A stretch of DNA of 54,361 nt, from contig UQDE01000010.1 in assembly GCA_900539735.1 (NCBI GenBank), forward strand, positions 1 through 54,361, read 5' to 3'. The notes under the pieces were generated by a model, which was not told the DNA's origin, did no database searches, and saw only the letters and a program-made list of their open reading frames with translations. Each line of letters starts with the position of its first letter. Within the stretch, counting starts at the first letter, position 1. Positions 1 to 8,783 of the stretch are shown here, piece by piece. The DNA is from an uncultured Collinsella sp. GTDB taxonomy: Bacteria > Actinomycetota > Coriobacteriia > Coriobacteriales > Coriobacteriaceae. The translations under genes were made by a program, and so were the position numbers.

Positions 1-3
1 GAC

Positions 4-26
4 GGAAAGCACATTAAGTGCTTTCC
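4..26. terminator. Hairpin, probable terminator of a gene left of the window
   Basis: Perfect 9-bp arms GGAAAGCAC (4-12) and GTGCTTTCC (18-26) surround a 5-nt loop. A short T run follows on the plus strand. It most likely ends a plus-strand gene lying outside the window. Confidence 0.5.
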
Positions 27-180
27 TTTGCGTGCGGAACTCGCGACAAACTTAATCGCCCCGCCCGGCGAGCAAGCTGCGGAAAATCGGTCGGTCCAGA
101 GTTATGTCGGCTGAAAGGAATTCTGGCTGATGAACTGTTCGCGATAAAGACTCGATAGGTAGCCCCCTCTATACCCTTTT
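27..180. other. Intergenic stretch with no recognised gene
   Basis: No start codon with a ribosome binding site and no protein of recognisable family was found between the hairpin at 4-26 and the large palindrome at 181-253. I see no tRNA-like or riboswitch-like fold either. Confidence 0.5.
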
Positions 181-253
181 ATAAGTTGCGGTGAAATAGG
201 GGCTGAATTTGGGGTTGAATCGTTTAAACAGTCCCTATTTCACCGCAACTTAT
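181..253. repeat. Large intergenic inverted repeat (palindrome family member a)
   Basis: The arms 181-205 and 229-253 match at 24 of 25 positions and are separated by 23 nt. The outer stem begins ATAAGTTGCGGTGAAATAGG, and the loop-side end of the right arm read inward is AGGGACTG. There is no T run, so it is not a classic terminator. It lies downstream of the fruA stop. It shares the loop-side GGGAC core with palindromes at 3476, 23272, 31064 and 34105. Confidence 0.8.
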
Positions 254-262
254 TTGGGGATG

Positions 263-297
263 AAAAAGACGGAGACCCTGGGGAGGGACTCCGCCTT
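263..297 (-). terminator. Rho-independent terminator of the PTS permease gene
   Basis: On the minus strand, AAGGCGGAG (297-289) pairs with CTCCGTCTT (274-266) with one G-T wobble, and an inner CCCT/AGGG extends the stem. A T run follows (267-263). It starts 37 nt after the permease stop codon. Confidence 0.8.
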
Positions 298-333
298 ATA
301 TACAGGGTGCGATGTTATTCGCGTACCGTGGAA

Positions 334-2337
334 TTAGACCAGGCGAGCGTTGATCGTCTTGGCGATCTCGGCGGCGTCGGTGGAACCCTTGACGGTGGCA
401 CGGAAGTCCTCGTCCATGAGCGCCTCGGCGACCTTGGACAGGATCTTGAGGTGCGTAGTGCCGGCCTGGGCACCGGGAATGAGCAGTGCGATAGCCACGT
501 TGACGGGAGCGCCGTCCATGGTGTCCCAACCGGTCACGCCGGACTCGTCCTTGACAACGATGACGGCAGCCTCGGTAATGGCGTCGGACTTGGCATGCGG
601 GATGGCGAAGCCCTCCATCATGCCCGTGGTGCCCTCGGCCTCGCGGGCCAGGAAGGCGTTCATCACGGCGTCGGCGTCGCTGGCGATACCGGCCTTGACA
701 GCCTGGTTGGAAACGAAGCTCAGAGCCTCGTCACGAGAAGCGAAATCCTCGGCAACAAAGACGTTCTCGACCTTCACGAAGTCGGCAGCCTCGGACTTGG
801 GGGCCTCGACGGCAGCGGCCTTGGGGGCCTCAACCGGCTTGGCTGCAGGAGCGGTCTTCTGATTCTTCTCGAAGTCGTACTTCTTGAAGGCCACGAACAG
901 GATGCCACCGACCACAGCGCCGATGAGGATCGCGAGGACCCACAGCGGACCGTTCTCGACAACAGGCAGGACCAGGAAGCCGCCGTGAGGCGCCGGATCG
1001 TGAACGTTGAAGAAGATGGTCAAGATGGAAGCGATGGAAGAACCGAGCATCATGATGGGCATGACGGGCCAGATGTTCTTGGTCATGAACGGAATGGCGC
1101 CCTCGGTGATGTGGGTGCAACCAAGGATGAGGTTGACGATACCGGCGTCATGATCCTCCTGGCTGAAGTACTTCTTGCCGACAACGACGGCGAAGGTGGT
1201 GATCAGCGGCGGAACGATGCAAGCGGCGGAGACGGCAGCCATGAAGTTGGTGCCGAAGTTGTAGGTCTCGGTGCCGACGCCAGCTTCGAGAGCGGTACCG
1301 AGCAGGAAGGTGCCAGTAGCGTAAGCAGCCTTGTTGACCGGGCCGCCCATATCAAAGGCGCACATGCAGCCGATGGCCAGGCCAAGGATCACCGGACCGG
1401 AGTTACCGAGGCTCTGCAGGAAATCCATCATGCCCTGGTTAATGGCAGCCATGGGGCCGGAAATACCGAGCATGACCAGGCCGACGATGGCGGTAGAGCA
1501 CAGCGGATACAGGAAGATTGCCTTCAGGCCATTAAGGCTCGCGGGAATTTTAGAGAAAGCCTTCTCGAGCAGCAGGATGACATAGCCGGCGAGGAAGCCG
1601 CCGACGATGCCGCCCAGGAAGCCGAAGCCCACACCCGAGCCTCCAGCGTCGATCATGCCGGTATCGGCGTTGATGGGAAGACCCTGGATGGCAATCATAC
1701 CGGCAACAAAGCCGGGGACGAGCGCCGGGCGCTTGCCGATGGACTCGGCGATGTAAGCGGAGAGCACCGGAACCATGAGGTTCATGGCGATACCGCCGAT
1801 AATCTTGAGCATCGCGGCAAAGCTGTTGTAGTCGGCAGCCGTCGAATCAAAGGACGTGATGCCCCACAGGAACGAAATGGCGGTCAGAACACCACCGGCA
1901 ACGACGAAGACCAGCATGTGGCTGACGCCGTTCATGAGGTGCTTGTAGATGACGTGACCGATGGACTCCTTCTCCTCGACCTCGTCCTCGACATCGGCGG
2001 CAGCGGCAACCGTGTCGTCGCCCTTGGCGGCGAGCGCGCGGTCGATCAGCTTTCCGGCGGCCTCGACGGACAGGGCCTTGGAAACACCGACGGAAACCAT
2101 GGGCTTGCCGGCGAAACGCTCAGCCTGGACATCCTTATCGGCTGCGACGACGACGGCCTTGGCACCAGCGATCTCACTCTTGGTGAGCTCGTTCTCGACA
2201 CCGACCTGGCCATGTGTCTCGACCTTAATGGTCAGACCACGCTCGGCAGCAGCCTTCTCCAGCGCCTCCTTCGCCATGAAGGTGTGCGCAATGCCGGTCG
2301 GGCAACCGGTCGCGGCGATGATGTCAAACTTAGCCAT
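334..2337 (-). CDS. fruA: PTS fructose-class transporter, EIIBCA fusion
   Basis: A membrane phosphotransferase permease that takes phosphate from HPr and imports a sugar while phosphorylating it. Domain order is B-C-A in 667 residues. EIIB (about 1-100) has the phospho-cysteine Cys12 in ATGCPTGIAHT. An acidic linker follows, then a many-span EIIC (about 126-480), an Ala/Pro/Lys-rich linker, and EIIA (about 517-667) with the phospho-histidine near residue 581 in GFAIPHAKS. I chose the ATG at 2337 because GGAGGG lies 4 nt upstream; an in-frame codon at 2409 has no such site. The gene stands alone, divergent from an RpiR-type regulator. No 1-phosphofructokinase gene is present nearby, so fructose as the substrate is inferred from the family only. 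Confidence 0.92.
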   Translation of the reverse strand: MAKFDIIAATGCPTGIAHTFMAKEALEKAAAERGLTIKVETHGQVGVENELTKSEIAGAKAVVVAADKDVQAERFAGKPMVSVGVSKALSVEAAGKLIDRALAAKGDDTVAAAADVEDEVEEKESIGHVIYKHLMNGVSHMLVFVVAGGVLTAISFLWGITSFDSTAADYNSFAAMLKIIGGIAMNLMVPVLSAYIAESIGKRPALVPGFVAGMIAIQGLPINADTGMIDAGGSGVGFGFLGGIVGGFLAGYVILLLEKAFSKIPASLNGLKAIFLYPLCSTAIVGLVMLGISGPMAAINQGMMDFLQSLGNSGPVILGLAIGCMCAFDMGGPVNKAAYATGTFLLGTALEAGVGTETYNFGTNFMAAVSAACIVPPLITTFAVVVGKKYFSQEDHDAGIVNLILGCTHITEGAIPFMTKNIWPVMPIMMLGSSIASILTIFFNVHDPAPHGGFLVLPVVENGPLWVLAILIGAVVGGILFVAFKKYDFEKNQKTAPAAKPVEAPKAAAVEAPKSEAADFVKVENVFVAEDFASRDEALSFVSNQAVKAGIASDADAVMNAFLAREAEGTTGMMEGFAIPHAKSDAITEAAVIVVKDESGVTGWDTMDGAPVNVAIALLIPGAQAGTTHLKILSKVAEALMDEDFRATVKGSTDAAEIAKTINARLV

Positions 2338-2462
2338 GTGTCCCTCCTTCTTGAGTACAGCGCCCGCGGGCGCTCCCCTACACGCGCTTCGATGCGCGTT
2401 TTTCCACAACTGAAAGATACCAACCTACCGTCCGCGTGAGAAGAGCTAAGGTGCAAATCTCC

Positions 2463-2508
2463 GGTGAAAGGTTCTTTCATAACCGTAAACGGTAAGTGAA
2501 AGTTTACC
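2463..2508. promoter_or_regulatory. Candidate operators in the fruA/rpiR divergent region
   Basis: Three inverted repeats lie between the divergent starts. TGAAAG-GTT-CTTTCA (2465-2479) is perfect. CCGT-AA-ACGG lies at 2483-2492. GGTAA/TTACC arms lie at 2491-2495 and 2504-2508. A TTGAAA hexamer at 2517-2522 and TATACT at 2556-2561 could belong to rpiR promoters. That the RpiR-type protein binds here is inference from the arrangement. Confidence 0.45.
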
Positions 2509-2609
2509 ATCAACACTTGAAACGGCAAGGTGTATCTTGTAATTGAAAATGCCCGTATACTATGGCATGGCGTAGTAAATTAGATTTTCATGCCAACCAG
2601 GAGCCATCC

Positions 2610-3467
2610 ATGACCGATAGTAGCAAGAGCGCACTTTCCCTCATTAGCACCCATCAGGGATACAGCGAGTCCGAGCAGCGCATTGTCGACTATATATTGG
2701 AGCACCAGTCCGAGGCGCCACGCCTCACGGCCGCTCAGCTCTCGCGCGCCGCCGCCACGTCCGAGGCGACCGTTTCGCGCTTCTGCCGCAAGCTTGGCTT
2801 TGGTAGCTTCCGCAGCTTTCAGTTTTCGTTGGCGAGGGATTTGGAAAGCCAGCGTAACGAGGGCCTGACTGACGAGGTCTCGCTCGACAATATGGAGCAG
2901 AGCCTAAAAAATATCCTCGCCGCCAAGGTGAGTGAGCTTAATGCGACCATCGACGGCATAGATCACGACACGTTGGCCGCAGTTGTACACGCGCTTAAGA
3001 ATGCCGGCGTTATTGAGTTCGCCGCCGTGGGCAATACGAACGCGGTCGCGCTCGATGCGACGTTTAAGTTTTCGCAGCTGGGCCTGCGCTGCATGGCGAG
3101 CACCATTAGCGAGACATCAATCGGCTTTGCGCTCACGTTACGCCCGGGTGACGTCATCGTGCTAATCTCAAACTCTGGCAAATCGCGCCGACTGAATCGC
3201 ATGGCAAAAGCGGCTCACAACTGCGGCGCAACCGTAGTCGTCATCAGCAGCGACAGTAAATCCCCGCTCGCGCGCCTGGCAGACTACACTTTTAACACCG
3301 TCAACCACGAAGCGCTGCTGACAACGGGCGACTTTGCGTTCTCCAAGATCAGCGCCACGATGATCATCGAAGTCATCTACAACTTCCTGCTGCCCGAGAT
3401 TGAAGACGCTCGCGAGCATATCAGCTACTACGAGGAGCTCATCCAGCCGGATAAGGTCGTTGAGTAA
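2610..3467 (+). CDS. MurR/RpiR family transcriptional regulator
   Basis: A sugar-phosphate-responsive DNA-binding regulator of 285 residues. The N-terminal HTH_6 domain (about 1-77) carries SEQRIVDYILEHQ and the recognition region TSEATVSRFCRKLGFGSF. A SIS sugar-isomerase fold follows (about 110-255) with VIVLISNSGKSRRL, the phosphosugar-binding loop. I chose the ATG at 2610, which has AGGAG six bases upstream, over the ATG at 2562, which lacks a site and adds 16 unconserved residues. Members of this family commonly control neighbouring PTS or sugar-catabolic genes. The divergent permease gene and shared intergenic palindromes make that the likely target. Confidence 0.9.
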   Translation: MTDSSKSALSLISTHQGYSESEQRIVDYILEHQSEAPRLTAAQLSRAAATSEATVSRFCRKLGFGSFRSFQFSLARDLESQRNEGLTDEVSLDNMEQSLKNILAAKVSELNATIDGIDHDTLAAVVHALKNAGVIEFAAVGNTNAVALDATFKFSQLGLRCMASTISETSIGFALTLRPGDVIVLISNSGKSRRLNRMAKAAHNCGATVVVISSDSKSPLARLADYTFNTVNHEALLTTGDFAFSKISATMIIEVIYNFLLPEIEDAREHISYYEELIQPDKVVE

Positions 3468-3475
3468 AACGCGTA

Positions 3476-3508
3476 GTGGGACAAAAATTTCAGTCCATTT
3501 TGTCCCAC
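3476..3508. repeat. Inverted repeat at a convergent junction (family member b)
   Basis: Perfect 11-bp arms GTGGGACAAAA (3476-3486) and TTTTGTCCCAC (3498-3508) flank an 11-nt loop containing CAGTCC. It lies between the convergent stops of the RpiR-type gene (3467) and recN (3527). No strong T run follows. It could act as a bidirectional terminator, but it also fits the palindrome family described in the findings. Confidence 0.75.
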
Positions 3509-3526
3509 CAACACCGCTGATACGAC

Positions 3527-5155
3527 CTAACCTCGAGCTTCTTCGAGCATCTGCTTCGCGTGGGCCAAGCTTGCCTCGGACTGATCGCCGCTCAACATGC
3601 GGGCGATCTCGGCGGTACGCGCTTCACCGGTTACCTCGTCCAAATGCGTCTGGGGAACATCGCCCGGTTCCTTGCTGACGACATAATGCTTGTCAGCCAT
3701 GACGGCGACCTGCGCCAAGTGGGTTACGACAATCACCTGATGCGTAGCGGCGAGATCTGCCAGCACGCCCGCGAGCGCACGCGCCGTGGAGCCACCGACG
3801 CCAGCATCGACCTCGTCAAACACCAGCGTATCGACACCGTCCGCGTTACCGAGGACAACCTTACTTGCCAACATGACGCGGCTGAGCTCGCCGCCCGACG
3901 CAATGCGGCGCAGGGGACGTGGAGTCAAACCGGCACCGCTGCGGTATAGCAGCTCGTAGCTCGAAGGACCAACGGGCGTCCACTCAGCACGGGGAAGATC
4001 GCGCGACTCCCAGACGAGCTCGGCGCCGCCCATCTCCAGGAGAGCCATCTGGCGGCCAACCTCGTGACAGAAGCGCGGGGCCGCCGTATTGCGGGCGCGC
4101 TTAAGTGCCTTGGCAGCGGCAAACAACTCGCGCTCAGCGCTCCCGAGTGCCTCACGGGCCTTTTTGATCTGTTCATCGCCATCATCGACCAGGGACAGCA
4201 GCTCTTGCGAGCGATCGCGCATGGCAAAAACATCGTCCATGGTGGGGCCCCACTGACGCAACAGGCCCTTGAGGTCGGAATACCGCTCACGCATGCGAGC
4301 GAGCTCGCGCGGGTCGAAGGCGACGCCATCGCGATAGGCACGAAGCTCGTTCGCGCAATCCTCAAGTGAGATACAGGCATCCGAAAGCGCATCGGCAATG
4401 TCGCCCAGTTTGCGATCGACGGTAGCCATTCGGGAAAGTTCTGCCACGGCGCTGTTCACGGCGTCGAGCGCTCCCCCTTCGGAGGCAAGCGATGCATGGG
4501 CATCGTTAGCTGTGGCAACCAGTACCTCGGCATGTTCGGAGCGCGGCAGCAGTTCCTCGAGTTCCTCATACTCGCCCGGCTTGGGGTCGACCTCGCCGAT
4601 GCGCTCGAGCGCAAAGCGCGCTTCCTCGACGCGACTCCCCCGCGCACGTGAGGCCTCCTCGACGCGACGGACCTCCTTGGCAGCCGCGCGCGAGGCTTTA
4701 AAGCAAGCACGGTAGTGCTCGAGCGCCTCGAGCGCAGAGCGTCCCGCCCAGGCATCGACCATCGCAACGTGATGCGCCGGATCGAGCAAGCGCTGGTGCT
4801 CGTGCTGGCCGCACAGATCCATCATCACGCCGACGCGCTCCGAAAGCTCGCGCACACTGGCAATGCGACCGTCAATCTTCACGCGGCTGCGGCCCTCGGC
4901 AGAAAGGCTGCGCTGTACGGTGAACCCCTCCGTGTCGTGCGGCCCGTCGAAGAGTCGCGCCTCGACGCTCGCCAGTGCCTCGCCCTCGCGCACCGTCGAC
5001 GAATCCGCACGCTCGCCCAAAATTAGCTTGAGGGCCGAGAGCAGCGCGGTCTTGCCGGCGCCAGTCTCGCCAGTCAGGACAGTCAGGCCGGCACTCGGCA
5101 CCAGCGTCGCCTCGCGAATGAGTGCAATGTTATAAACCTGCAGCTCATCGATCAT
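3527..5155 (-). CDS. recN: DNA repair ATPase RecN
   Basis: An SMC-like ATPase that acts at double-strand breaks. Its 542 residues are the usual family length. It has Walker A GETGAGKTALLSAL near residue 29, a central coiled coil rich in Glu/Arg/Ala (about 150-370), the ABC signature SGGELSRVML, and Walker B LVFDEVDAGVGG. It begins inside the last 11 bases of nadK, so the two are probably translationally coupled. It is the last gene of the run that starts at efp. Confidence 0.95.
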   Translation of the reverse strand: MIDELQVYNIALIREATLVPSAGLTVLTGETGAGKTALLSALKLILGERADSSTVREGEALASVEARLFDGPHDTEGFTVQRSLSAEGRSRVKIDGRIASVRELSERVGVMMDLCGQHEHQRLLDPAHHVAMVDAWAGRSALEALEHYRACFKASRAAAKEVRRVEEASRARGSRVEEARFALERIGEVDPKPGEYEELEELLPRSEHAEVLVATANDAHASLASEGGALDAVNSAVAELSRMATVDRKLGDIADALSDACISLEDCANELRAYRDGVAFDPRELARMRERYSDLKGLLRQWGPTMDDVFAMRDRSQELLSLVDDGDEQIKKAREALGSAERELFAAAKALKRARNTAAPRFCHEVGRQMALLEMGGAELVWESRDLPRAEWTPVGPSSYELLYRSGAGLTPRPLRRIASGGELSRVMLASKVVLGNADGVDTLVFDEVDAGVGGSTARALAGVLADLAATHQVIVVTHLAQVAVMADKHYVVSKEPGDVPQTHLDEVTGEARTAEIARMLSGDQSEASLAHAKQMLEEARG

Positions 5156-6005
5156 GACGGACTCCGTAGAATACGCGGCTCACCGAGTTATAGAAGCTCT
5201 CGGGGCCGTAATCCAGCAGCAACACATCTCCGGGCCCGCGGCGCACCGCCACGCTCTCAACGGTGCCATCGCAGGTAATAAACTGTCCATCGATAGCGAT
5301 CGCCGGAACGCTCGGGCGATCATCGGACATAAAGATTTCGACGACATCACTCGGCGAGGTCAAAAAGGCACGAGCCTGAATGGTGTGCGGCGCAATGGGT
5401 ACGCAGACCATGCCCGTATAGTCGGGGCTCACGATGGGGCCACCGGCACTGAGCGCGTAACCCGTAGAACCAGTCGCCGTGGACACGACCACGCCGTCGC
5501 CACGCAGACGGTCGATATGATGGCCGGACACCGTGATGTCGAACTCGACCATATCGGACAGCGGACCGCGGGTAAGCGCCATGTCGTTGAGGGCGAAGGT
5601 GCGCACGACATCCTTCGTACCGTCTTCGCGCACGGACACGATATCCGCGGCGATGGTGGCGCGACGGCTCACGTGCAGCTCACCGGACAGGGCGTCGCTC
5701 ACGACCTGCAGGATGTCGCGCTCCTCGGGGCTCGCAGCAGTTAGAAAGCCCAGGTGACCATAGGAAAGACCGAGGATAGGAATCTCACGATGGTTGAGGA
5801 TGCGGGCAGCGCGCAGCAACGTACCGTCGCCGCCGAGCGTAATGACCAGATCGGAGCCGTCAATATCAGGCGTGCTCTGAATCTTGGATCGCTGGTCGGC
5901 AGCCCATGCGACCTCATAGCCCTGGCGAGTCAGCCAAAGCTCGAGCATCAGGCCGCTCTCGACCGCCTCTTGCTTGTAGTAATTGGGAACCAGAAAGACC
6001 TTCAT
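5145..6005 (-). CDS. nadK: NAD kinase
   Basis: A cytosolic enzyme that phosphorylates NAD to NADP with ATP or polyphosphate. The 286 residues carry the hallmark ITLGGDGTLL (near 60), LND in the place of the usual NE motif, and TGSTGYALSAGGPI. It overlaps recN by 11 nt and tlyA by 4 nt. The tlyA-nadK-recN order is common in Gram-positive bacteria. Confidence 0.95.
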   Translation of the reverse strand: MKVFLVPNYYKQEAVESGLMLELWLTRQGYEVAWAADQRSKIQSTPDIDGSDLVITLGGDGTLLRAARILNHREIPILGLSYGHLGFLTAASPEERDILQVVSDALSGELHVSRRATIAADIVSVREDGTKDVVRTFALNDMALTRGPLSDMVEFDITVSGHHIDRLRGDGVVVSTATGSTGYALSAGGPIVSPDYTGMVCVPIAPHTIQARAFLTSPSDVVEIFMSDDRPSVPAIAIDGQFITCDGTVESVAVRRGPGDVLLLDYGPESFYNSVSRVFYGVRHDR

Positions 6006-6805
6006 AGCGTTGCAGCTTTCTCGCTCATAACCGATACCTGGGATTGCAGCTCGTCTTGCGAGCGATCGCCGGGGTCAAATCTCGTGCCGTACAGGAAAAA
6101 CTCAACGTTGCCCTTGGCACCATGAATGGGCGACACGCACACATCGACCGGGAACAGGCCCTTGGCAGCAAAGAGTTCAACCGCCGCCACGAGTGTATCG
6201 CGGCGCACGGCGGGATCGGTCACAATGCCGCCCTCGCCCACCAGCGCCGCCGGAGCCTCAAACTGCGGCTTTACGAGCGTGCAGAATGCACCCGTAGGCG
6301 CCAGGCACGCCAGTACCGCATCGATAATGTTCGCGATGCTGGTAAACGAGACATCACACACAGCCAGGTCGATAGTGCCGGCATAGCCAAGCTCAGGCAG
6401 CTGCGTCACGTTTGTGCGCTCATGCAGCGTCACGCGATCGTCCTGGCGCAACGACCAATCGAACTGGGCGCGACCCACGTCCACCGAGACAACGGTCGCA
6501 GCTCCGCGCTTGAGCAGACAATCGGTAAAGCCGCCGGTAGAGCAGCCCACATCCAGACAGGCAAGGCCCGTCGGATTGATGCCAAACGCATCAAGCGCGC
6601 CTTCGAGCTTAAGACCGCCGCGGCCAACATAGGGAATGCGCCCCTTCACATGCAGCGGCAGCCCCGGGATCACCTTAAGGCCCGGCGAAGTCAAGCGCTC
6701 ACCGCCACTCGAGACCAAGCCGGCCATAAGAGTGCGAAGGGCATCCGCGCGATCGGCGCAGATGCCCTGTGAAATCAGTTCGTCATCAAGACGCACGCGT
6801 TTCAT
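6002..6805 (-). CDS. tlyA: TlyA family rRNA 2'-O-methyltransferase
   Basis: Predicted to methylate the 2'-OH of cytidines in rRNA; the name follows mycobacterial TlyA. The 267-residue form has an N-terminal S4 RNA-binding domain (about 2-62, MKRVRLDDELISQG) and an FtsJ-type methyltransferase with the SAM loop CLDVGCSTGGFTDCLL and KPQFE. Start choice is uncertain. An ATG at 6814 and a TTG at 6817 are in frame and none has a clear ribosome binding site; 6805 best matches family N termini. The stop overlaps nadK. Confidence 0.9.
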   Translation of the reverse strand: MKRVRLDDELISQGICADRADALRTLMAGLVSSGGERLTSPGLKVIPGLPLHVKGRIPYVGRGGLKLEGALDAFGINPTGLACLDVGCSTGGFTDCLLKRGAATVVSVDVGRAQFDWSLRQDDRVTLHERTNVTQLPELGYAGTIDLAVCDVSFTSIANIIDAVLACLAPTGAFCTLVKPQFEAPAALVGEGGIVTDPAVRRDTLVAAVELFAAKGLFPVDVCVSPIHGAKGNVEFFLYGTRFDPGDRSQDELQSQVSVMSEKAATL

Positions 6806-6840
6806 GAATGCCATCAACCATTCGTATCCGGAGATGCGGC

Positions 6841-7080
6841 CTAGCTATCCTGGGATTCGTTTGCCGCATCCTCATCGTATTCCTGCTCGAGCTTGTCGGC
6901 CTCACGCGGCGTCAACTCAAACTTGTCGACCATATCGACCGCGCGGGAGCCCAGCTCAATCGCTTCGTCAAACAAATCGAGCGAACGCTCCAAGGAGGTA
7001 TCCTTGGAGCGAACGGTAGCGATGATCTGATCCAGACGGTCCGAAATCTCATCAAAGTTACGGACAGAACCCTCTGGCAT
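6841..7080 (-). CDS. xseB: Exodeoxyribonuclease VII small subunit
   Basis: The accessory subunit of exonuclease VII, which degrades single-stranded DNA with the large subunit XseA. Its 79 residues show the family pattern FDEISDRLDQIIATV and SLERSLDLFDEAIELG, followed by an acidic tail. It starts 2 nt after nusB. The usual partner gene xseA, often immediately upstream, is absent here, and nusB takes its place. Confidence 0.9.
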   Translation of the reverse strand: MPEGSVRNFDEISDRLDQIIATVRSKDTSLERSLDLFDEAIELGSRAVDMVDKFELTPREADKLEQEYDEDAANESQDS

Positions 7081-7082
7081 GG

Positions 7083-7670
7083 CTACTCCTCGACGGAGTC
7101 GGCCTCGACGGCCTCAGCAGCGTCCGCATCCTCGGCCAACACACCAGCCTCAGCCTGGGCAACCGCAACCTTAGCGGCAGCCTCGGCAGCCTGTGCCTCC
7201 TCGCGAGCGCGATCCTCGGCCAGCAGCTCCTGGTATAGGTCCTCGCCCGGCAGCTCCTCGCTGCGAGCGATCTTGCCCAGCACGCCGTTGACGAACGACG
7301 CGGACTGGTCGGTGCCATAGGCCTTGGCAAGCTCGACGGCCTCGTTGATCACGATGGCGTCCGAGACCTCCTCGTCGGTGAGGAAACGCATCTCGTAAAC
7401 GGCGATACGCAGCAGGTTGCGGTCGGCGCCGGGCATGCGCATAAGATCCCAGTTCTTGGCAACGGAGCGCAGAGCACAGTCGATGCGGTCGATATGCTCG
7501 TAGGCACCTCGGCACAGCTCCAGAGCATAGGGATCGAGGGGACCCTTCGAGATCAGGAAATCACCCTCGAGGACGCGTTCGAGCGGGCTGTCCGTGGCCT
7601 CGGCCTGGAACAGCAGCTGCAGCGCCTGACTGCGGGCAAGCGTACGCCCGCGATAAACCTTAAGGCTCAA
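7083..7670 (-). CDS. nusB: Transcription antitermination factor NusB with Ala/Glu-rich tail
   Basis: Binds boxA RNA with NusE (S10) in the rRNA antitermination complex. The NusB fold covers about residues 1-145 (RTLARSQALQLLFQAE near the start, ADRNLLRIAVYEM, AVELAKAYGTDQSASFVNGVLGKI). The remaining 50 residues form an Ala/Glu-rich tail (AREEAQAAEAAAKVAVAQAE and onward) that typical 140-residue NusB proteins lack. Such tails can be disordered or helical; its role is unknown. It sits 3 nt after the Asp23-family gene. Confidence 0.93.
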   Translation of the reverse strand: MSLKVYRGRTLARSQALQLLFQAEATDSPLERVLEGDFLISKGPLDPYALELCRGAYEHIDRIDCALRSVAKNWDLMRMPGADRNLLRIAVYEMRFLTDEEVSDAIVINEAVELAKAYGTDQSASFVNGVLGKIARSEELPGEDLYQELLAEDRAREEAQAAEAAAKVAVAQAEAGVLAEDADAAEAVEADSVEE

Positions 7671-7673
7671 AGG

Positions 7674-8036
7674 TTACTCCTTGGGGAAAACGAGGCCGTC
7701 GATGCAAACGTCAACGCGCTCGACCTCAACGCCAACCTGGGCATCGATGGCGGCGACCACGGCAGCGCGAACGGCCTCGGCGAGTTTCTTGAACGGATAG
7801 CCAAAGAACACCACGACGCGCACGGTGAGTGCGAGCTTGTCGCCGACGACCTCGGCCTCGACCGCCGGCTCAGAAGCCGGGGCCTTGGACGAGAGCATCA
7901 TGGAGACAAGGTTGGTGGCAAGGTCCTTGACGCCAACGGAGGCGATGCCCTCGACATCGGACACGGCGCGCGAGACGATGGCGGTCAGAACATCGGGCGA
8001 AATCCCGATGCCGTCTATCTTGATTTCCTGGGGCAT
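7674..8036 (-). CDS. Asp23/Gls24 family envelope stress protein
   Basis: A 120-residue DUF322 protein, YqhY-like by its position before nusB. The core IDGIGISPDVLTAIVSRAVSDVEGIASVG is the family N-terminal motif, and LALTVRVVVFFGYPFKKLAEAVRAAV follows. Relatives include membrane-associated stress proteins and regulators of fatty-acid synthesis in Firmicutes. The function here is not known. A second paralogue lies at 53626-53982. Confidence 0.85.
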   Translation of the reverse strand: MPQEIKIDGIGISPDVLTAIVSRAVSDVEGIASVGVKDLATNLVSMMLSSKAPASEPAVEAEVVGDKLALTVRVVVFFGYPFKKLAEAVRAAVVAAIDAQVGVEVERVDVCIDGLVFPKE

Positions 8037-8060
8037 GAGTCCTCCTAGAAGAGTTGGTTG

Positions 8061-8624
8061 CTAGACGCGGGAGACGAACTTGCCGTCGCGGGTGTCAACC
8101 TTGATGACCTCGCCCTCGTTGAGGTACATGGGGACCTGGATGACAGCGCCGGTGTCGATCGTGGCCGGCTTGGTGGAACCCTGGACGGTGTCGCCCTTAA
8201 AGCCCGGGTCGGTCTGGACGATGGTGGTCTCGATGAACATCGGCGGGGTCACGCCCATGAGCTCATCGTCGGCGAAGAGCAGCTGGCAGATGTCGTTCTC
8301 GCGCAGCCACTTGGAGTTCTCGCCCACCATGTCCTCGGGAACGGGAACCTGCTCATAGGACTCGTTGTCCATGAAGATGTAGTCGGTGCCATCGTTGTAG
8401 AGGTACTGGAACTCACGGGTGGTGAGCATGACGCTCTCGAACTTGGTGCCGGCGTTGCAGGTGTTCTCGACGACGCGGCCGCTCTTGATGTCGCGGGTCT
8501 TGTAGCGCACAAACGCGCCGCCCTTGCCCGGCTTGACATGCTGGAACTCGACGATGGTGTAGACCTTGTCCTTGATGCGGAGACCGAGGCCGTTCTTGAA
8601 GTCGGCGGTAGAAATGGTAGGCAT
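8061..8624 (-). CDS. efp: Elongation factor P
   Basis: Relieves ribosome stalling at proline runs by binding between the P and E sites. The 187 residues cover the three-domain family, with the tip loop HVKPGKGGAFVR, where Lys34 is the usual modification site. No lysine-modifying enzyme gene is visible in the window. Start ATG at 8624 has AAAGG upstream; a longer in-frame reading to 8657 has none. Confidence 0.95.
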   Translation of the reverse strand: MPTISTADFKNGLGLRIKDKVYTIVEFQHVKPGKGGAFVRYKTRDIKSGRVVENTCNAGTKFESVMLTTREFQYLYNDGTDYIFMDNESYEQVPVPEDMVGENSKWLRENDICQLLFADDELMGVTPPMFIETTIVQTDPGFKGDTVQGSTKPATIDTGAVIQVPMYLNEGEVIKVDTRDGKFVSRV

Positions 8625-8729
8625 AGCGACCTTTCTTGTTATGGGCAGAACGCACAAGCGTCCAAATTACATACGACAGAAATTATACACTTGCAGACGG
8701 CGCCTGCAGCGAGCGCATAAAAAGAGAAC

Positions 8730-8761
8730 GCGGGGCGTCCGAATCGATCCGAACGCCCCGC
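8730..8761 (-). terminator. Terminator downstream of pepP
   Basis: Nine-bp arms GCGGGGCGT and ACGCCCCGC surround an inner segment centred on ATCGAT. On the minus strand a T-rich tract (TTCTCTTTTT) follows. It separates pepP from efp, which therefore probably has its own promoter. Confidence 0.8.
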
Positions 8762-8783
8762 CCCAAAAATCTATCGAAATGGG

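Noticed and set aside
307..2439. A 710-residue open frame antisense to the PTS permease gene
   Set aside because: It has no ribosome binding site and a composition of Gly/Asp/Arg typical of the mirror frame of a high-GC gene, and the opposite strand encodes a clear EIIBCA protein.
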